Positions 29,862-33,588 of a stretch of DNA of 33,588 nt are shown here, piece by piece; within the stretch, counting starts at the first letter, position 1, and each line of letters starts with the position of its first letter. Origin of the DNA: a virus. Location: IMG/VR virus record IMGVR_UViG_3300027782_000216, positions 1 through 33,588 of that record. One strand, given 5' to 3'. The position numbers and the translations under genes were made by a program. The notes beneath the pieces were generated by a model that made no database searches, was not told the DNA's origin, and saw nothing but the letters and a program-made list of their open reading frames with translations.

Positions 29862-30611
29862 ATGGGTGAATACATAGGTCAATTAGTAGATGCGCCCGTT
29901 GCAAAGCCTAAGGTACAAATTAATCCTGCTTTAGTGACCGCAATTACGCCATCTGCCGCCCCACCAATTCAATCGGCTCAACCTATTGTTGGAATGTCGC
30001 CTAAAGATCAAGCGGCTTTTAATTTATCTCAAAAAAATCGGGTGGCAGCAGAAGCTTTAGAAATAGAAAAAGAAAAACGTAAAGAAGAGAATCCACAAGG
30101 GTCATTAACGGAGGGTGAGCGTAAGGCTAGTACCTTATTAACAAGAATGCAATCTTCCACAAAACAATTGCAAGACGTTTTAGCAAAATATCCTGATGCC
30201 GCAAAACCTGAATATTTGTCAAGTTTTGTGCAAGGAATTAGTGAGCCTGCTGCTAATTTAATAAGGTCAACACCTCGCCAGCAAATAGAAACGGCGCAAA
30301 AAGATATTGTGGATGCGGCTTTAACCGCCTCTACTGGCGCTTCTTATACTGCACAACAATTTAAAGAATTTAAAGAATTTCTTTTTCCACAAATTGGGGA
30401 TGATTTACCAACCATAAAAGACAAGCAAAAACGGTTAGAGACTGCTATTGAGTCAGTAAGATTGCAGGCTGGTCGAGCCGCCAAACTTGTACCTGAAGCA
30501 AAAACGGGCAACAAACCGCCAACAGGCGCACCGCCTGATGCCAAACAAGCGCCCGATGGCAAATGGTATTCGCCTGATCCTGCTAGACCTGGCAAATATA
30601 TACAATATTAA
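29862..30611 (+). CDS. Internal virion/ejection-type protein 2
   Basis: This 249-residue protein has a disordered Pro/Ala start (AITPSAAPPIQSAQPIVGM), then strongly charged helices (AAEALEIEKEKRKEENPQG, RKASTLLTRMQSSTKQLQDVL) and a further helical block (FKEFKEFLFPQIGDDLPTIKDK). It ends APDGKWYSPDPARPGKYIQY, a tail motif found at the C-terminus of several phage virion proteins. The function is inferred from position only. Confidence 0.7.
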   Translation: MGEYIGQLVDAPVAKPKVQINPALVTAITPSAAPPIQSAQPIVGMSPKDQAAFNLSQKNRVAAEALEIEKEKRKEENPQGSLTEGERKASTLLTRMQSSTKQLQDVLAKYPDAAKPEYLSSFVQGISEPAANLIRSTPRQQIETAQKDIVDAALTASTGASYTAQQFKEFKEFLFPQIGDDLPTIKDKQKRLETAIESVRLQAGRAAKLVPEAKTGNKPPTGAPPDAKQAPDGKWYSPDPARPGKYIQY

Positions 30612-30621
30612 AAGGATTGAA

Positions 30622-32193
30622 ATGGCTGGCACACCTGTTGATTTTGACCCATTTGCATCTCAACCCAAGGCGGTTGATTTTGATCCTTTTGCACCTAAAA
30701 AGCGGTCATGGATGGATGTTGCTGGTGAATCGTTTTCTAGTATTCCCAAAAGCGCTGCTGCATTAGCGACTGGTGCTTTTGAGGCAATTACAGACCCTCT
30801 TCAGACTGCAAGAGGCATGGGACAAATGGTAGTTGGCGGCGCACAAAAATTGATGGGTGATCCATATTTTGAAAGCGATAGCGCAAAAGCTGTGCGTATG
30901 CAAGGCATAAAAGCATTAAGCGCCGGAGGGGATTATTTAAAAAATCGATTTGGTAGTGAAGAAGCAATTAAAAACACATTAGCTACCGATCCTGTGGGCG
31001 CTGCGGCTGATTTATCTTTGTTGTTTACTGGTGGCGGTTCTTTAGCGGCAAGAACGCCTATGTTGACAAGAGCTGCGCCTGTATTAAGAAAAGCGGCAAG
31101 CATAACTGACCCAATAAATTTAGCGGGTAAAGCCGCTGGAAAAACTTATGATTTGGCAGGAACTTTGGTTAAATCAGGTCTTGGAATGAAGACGGGTGTT
31201 GGAACAGAGGCAATTGAGCAAGCAACGCAAGCAGGTCGCCAAGGAAACACATCATTTCTTGAAAATATGCGTGGTGATGTACCTATGACCAATGTGCTTG
31301 ATGATGCACAAGCCAACCTTGCTCAGATGAATTTGAATAAGCAAAAAGACTATCGTTCCGGCATGGTTAACATTAAAAACGATAAATCCATACTTGACTT
31401 TAAAGGCATTGATCAATCTTTACAAAACGCAGAAAGCATGGTGTCTTTTAAAGGCAAGATTAAAGATCAAACAGCAGCATCTGTTGTTGAAAAAATGCGA
31501 GCCAAGATTGATGATTGGAAAAACTCTGATCCTGCCGAATACCATACACCTGAGGGTCTTGACAATCTAAAACAAAGCCTTTGGGAAGATTTTGGCAAAT
31601 TAGGCAGAGAAGAAAAAACAGCTTATTCTGCGGGCAAACAAATTTACGATTCGGTCAAAAACGAAATTGGCAAACAAGCGCCTACTTACGCAAAGGTAAT
31701 GAAAGAATACACCGATGCAAGTGAGTTGACTAAGGAAATTGAACGAGCTTTGTCGCTTGGACAAAACGCATCGGCTGACACGGCAATGCGTAAACTTCAA
31801 TCTTTGATGCGTAACAACGTAAATACAAACTACGGTCAAAGACTTAACCTTGCCCAACAGTTAGAAAGCGCTGGCGGCAGGGATTTAATGCCTGCATTAG
31901 CTGGTCAAGCGCTAAGCAGTAAATTGCCAAGAGGTTTGCAAAGCGCCGCTAATATTCCATCTGCTTATATGGCGTATGGGGTTGGTGGGCCAGCATTGGC
32001 GACACTTGATCTGTTGGCTTCTTCACCTAGATTGGCAGGCGAGGCATCATATAAGTATGGTCAGCTTGCAAATGCCTTAACACAAGGTGGTCAAGCAGTT
32101 TCTAAAGCCATACCTATGACAGCAAAACAAGCTAGATTAGCGGCTCTTTTAGGGTCACAATCTAATCCATACGCAATTGGAGAACAGCAATGA
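30622..32193 (+). CDS. Internal virion/ejection-type protein 3
   Basis: I place the start at MAGTPVDFDPFASQ (30622), behind AAAAGGA; the frame is open upstream but lies inside the previous gene. The 523-residue protein starts with a repeated VDFDPFA motif, then a hydrophobic Gly/Ala helix (SAAALATGAFEAI). A long helical part follows (KMRAKIDDWKNSDPAEYHTPEGLDNL, YAKVMKEYTDASELTKEIERAL), and the Ala/Gly-rich end is amphipathic. Such proteins are packed in the head and form a conduit when injected. Confidence 0.7.
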   Translation: MAGTPVDFDPFASQPKAVDFDPFAPKKRSWMDVAGESFSSIPKSAAALATGAFEAITDPLQTARGMGQMVVGGAQKLMGDPYFESDSAKAVRMQGIKALSAGGDYLKNRFGSEEAIKNTLATDPVGAAADLSLLFTGGGSLAARTPMLTRAAPVLRKAASITDPINLAGKAAGKTYDLAGTLVKSGLGMKTGVGTEAIEQATQAGRQGNTSFLENMRGDVPMTNVLDDAQANLAQMNLNKQKDYRSGMVNIKNDKSILDFKGIDQSLQNAESMVSFKGKIKDQTAASVVEKMRAKIDDWKNSDPAEYHTPEGLDNLKQSLWEDFGKLGREEKTAYSAGKQIYDSVKNEIGKQAPTYAKVMKEYTDASELTKEIERALSLGQNASADTAMRKLQSLMRNNVNTNYGQRLNLAQQLESAGGRDLMPALAGQALSSKLPRGLQSAANIPSAYMAYGVGGPALATLDLLASSPRLAGEASYKYGQLANALTQGGQAVSKAIPMTAKQARLAALLGSQSNPYAIGEQQ

Positions 32194-33587
32194 GTTACAA
32201 CGGTTCAGGCACATTTAACATTAACACCGCTGGGCAACCAGTTGTTGCTGGCACAGTCATCAGTGCCGCTAGTTTTAACGCACTGACGGCAGACTTAGCA
32301 ACGGGTCTGTCCACAGCCATTACCAAGGATGGTCAGACTGCTACAACGGCTCGCATACTCTTTGCCCAAGGACTTAATTCCACGCTGGTAACAGACGCTT
32401 CTAGTGTGTCTACAGGCTCAATTTTTACTGCGGGTGGCGTAGGCATTGCCAAAAAACTTTATGTAGGCACAGACGCAAACATTGCGGGAAATGCGTTAAT
32501 TACTGGTACTTTGGGGGTTACCGGTGTGGCTACCTTTAGCGCTACGCCTATTTATTCAAGTTTAACGGCTTCAAGTGCTGTAGCAACTGATGCCTCTAAA
32601 GCGTTAGTAAGTGTGGCAAATACCGGCACAGGCTCAAACGTATTAGCGACAACCCCAACATTAGTCACTCCAATTTTAGGCACTCCAACATCTGTAACAT
32701 TAACTAACGGAACTGGTTTACCAATTTCCACAGGCGTGTCAGGGCTTGGAACAGGTGTAGCTACTTTTTTAGCTACGCCATCATCCGCTAATCTTGTTGC
32801 CGCTGTTACAGATGAAACTGGAACTGGTAGTTTGGTATTTGCCACAAGTCCTACATTAGTAACTCCTATACTTGGCACTCCAACAAGTGCAACATTAACA
32901 AACGCAACTGGCTTGCCTTTATCCACAGGTGTAACTGGTACGTTGCCAATTGCTAATGGTGGAACTAACTCAACGGCAACAGCTACGGCTGGTGGCGTTG
33001 GTTATGGTACGGGTACAGCCCATGCTTACACAGCGGCGGGGACAACAGGTCAATTTTTACAAAGCAATGGAGCTTCTGCGCCAACTTGGGTAGCAGGCCC
33101 TACAGGTGGTTTTACTCTAGGAACACCAGTTGCTACAACATCAGGTACAAGCATTGACTTTACTGGTATTCCATCAGGAACGAAGCAAATCATTATTACA
33201 TTTAAAGGGGTATCAACCAGCGGCACAGACCCCAAGTGGATTCAGATTGGAGATTCTGGCGGCATAGAAGACTCAGGGTATTCTGCGACATCGGCAGGAA
33301 TATCTGAGTCAGCCGAAATAATTGCAACCAGTAGCCTAGCCTCATTTAATATTAAGTCAGTGAATAGCTCAGACTTAATTAACGGCAGCGTGACTCTAAC
33401 ACTTGAAAACTCAAGCACTTATACATGGGTAGCATCCGGTGTTTTAGAAAATTCAACTTCTACAAGCCGTGTGTTCTTTGTCGCTGGAAGAAAAAGCCTT
33501 TCTGCCGTATTAGACAGGGTTCGGCTTACTACCCAAAATGGAACTGACACGTTTGATGCTGGCGAAGTCAACATTGCATACATATAA
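32190..33587 (+). CDS. Tail fibre/receptor-binding protein, complete
   Basis: This 465-residue protein starts MSYNGSGTFNINTAGQPVV, a common fibre N-terminal attachment part. The shaft is Thr/Gly/Ser-rich, with two copies of TTPTLVTPILGTPTS and a GTLPIANGGTNST segment, all typical of phage fibres. After GQFLQSNGASAPTWV comes a C-terminal domain (about 300-465) with IDFTGIPSGTKQIIITFKGVS and NGSVTLTLENSSTYTWVAS, the likely receptor contact. The stop TAA is at 33585-33587. Bases 1-513 repeat the last third. Confidence 0.85.
   Translation: MSYNGSGTFNINTAGQPVVAGTVISAASFNALTADLATGLSTAITKDGQTATTARILFAQGLNSTLVTDASSVSTGSIFTAGGVGIAKKLYVGTDANIAGNALITGTLGVTGVATFSATPIYSSLTASSAVATDASKALVSVANTGTGSNVLATTPTLVTPILGTPTSVTLTNGTGLPISTGVSGLGTGVATFLATPSSANLVAAVTDETGTGSLVFATSPTLVTPILGTPTSATLTNATGLPLSTGVTGTLPIANGGTNSTATATAGGVGYGTGTAHAYTAAGTTGQFLQSNGASAPTWVAGPTGGFTLGTPVATTSGTSIDFTGIPSGTKQIIITFKGVSTSGTDPKWIQIGDSGGIEDSGYSATSAGISESAEIIATSSLASFNIKSVNSSDLINGSVTLTLENSSTYTWVASGVLENSTSTSRVFFVAGRKSLSAVLDRVRLTTQNGTDTFDAGEVNIAYI
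32649..32939 (+). repeat. Two 96-bp in-frame repeats in the fibre shaft
   Basis: Bases 32649-32744 and 32844-32939 encode two 32-residue copies starting TTPTLVTPILGTPTS and TSPTLVTPILGTPTS, 195 bases apart. Synonymous differences are frequent. This is the usual repetitive shaft of fibre proteins. Confidence 0.8.
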
Positions 33588-33588
33588 G
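33075..33588. repeat. Terminal direct repeat, right copy (imperfect)
   Basis: Right partner of the repeat at 1-514, offset 33074 bases, with six substitutions and no gaps. It supports a circular map of about 33.07 kb. The substitutions fall in the fibre's C-terminal domain. Confidence 0.9.

Noticed and set aside
32552-32926. Minus-strand 124-residue frame in the fibre shaft
   Set aside because: It is a mirror of the Thr/Pro/Gly repeats with no ribosome site.
1-33588. Diversity-generating retroelement, expected in some related podoviruses
   Set aside because: No reverse transcriptase frame, template repeat or adenine-substituted variable region was seen; the terminal differences are not all at A positions.

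Overview
The window looks like one essentially complete genome of a tailed phage (Caudoviricetes) of about 33.07 kb. It is written as a linear contig opened inside the tail fibre gene. Bases 1-514 repeat bases 33075-33588 with six mismatches, so the map closes into a circle. The last gene (32190-33587) is the full fibre gene, and the first 513 bases are its 3' third again. A short-tailed (podovirus-like) particle is inferred: there are P22-like connector and DNA-stabilisation proteins and several ejection-type proteins, but no tape measure, sheath or long tail tube. The host is not shown directly. The mix of gene families resembles phages of freshwater Betaproteobacteria, but that is inference from recall. 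No tRNA, CRISPR, insertion sequence, integrase or CI-type repressor was seen.

Layout. 1-2778 (+): fibre C-terminus, fibre-assembly chaperone, then a lysis block of five small membrane proteins (one a 3-TM holin) and an M15 peptidase endolysin. 2648-6189 (-): a tightly overlapping operon read leftward. It holds a 40-residue membrane protein, a 90-residue protein, a small lipoprotein, ERF annealase, YqaJ exonuclease, a mini protein with an SSB-like tail, a winged-helix protein and small unknowns. 6190-6570: the control region, with a divergent switch, an 18-bp operator-like palindrome, a Cro/YdaS-like regulator, an extended -10 promoter and a possible structured (C4-like) RNA. 6571-10518 (+): the early/middle operon, with DUF1376 replication protein, DNA methyltransferase, GNAT protein, PD-(D/E)XK nuclease, an NrdR-like zinc ribbon and an HNH protein. 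It ends in a clear intrinsic terminator whose loop contains the last stop codon. 10542-20372 (+): DUF5856, glycosyltransferase, terminase, portal, scaffold, capsid and decoration genes, closed by a second terminator. 20414-23210 (+): an accessory island of two related DUF115/MAF-like proteins (one fused to a GT-B-like domain) around a methyltransferase. 23207-33587 (+): connector, stabilisation protein, GNAT protein, repeat-rich internal/tail proteins, three ejection-type proteins and the tail fibre.

How it works together. Recombination (ERF, exonuclease, SSB-like) and DNA modification genes are expressed from the divergent switch. The late genes then build and fill the head, attach the short tail and lyse the cell. 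The least explained parts, and the best candidates for new biology, are the DUF115-methyltransferase-DUF115 island, the promoter/structured RNA ahead of the replication gene, the methyltransferase-GNAT pair, and the crowded lysis block, where two genes share one frame separated by a single TAG codon.
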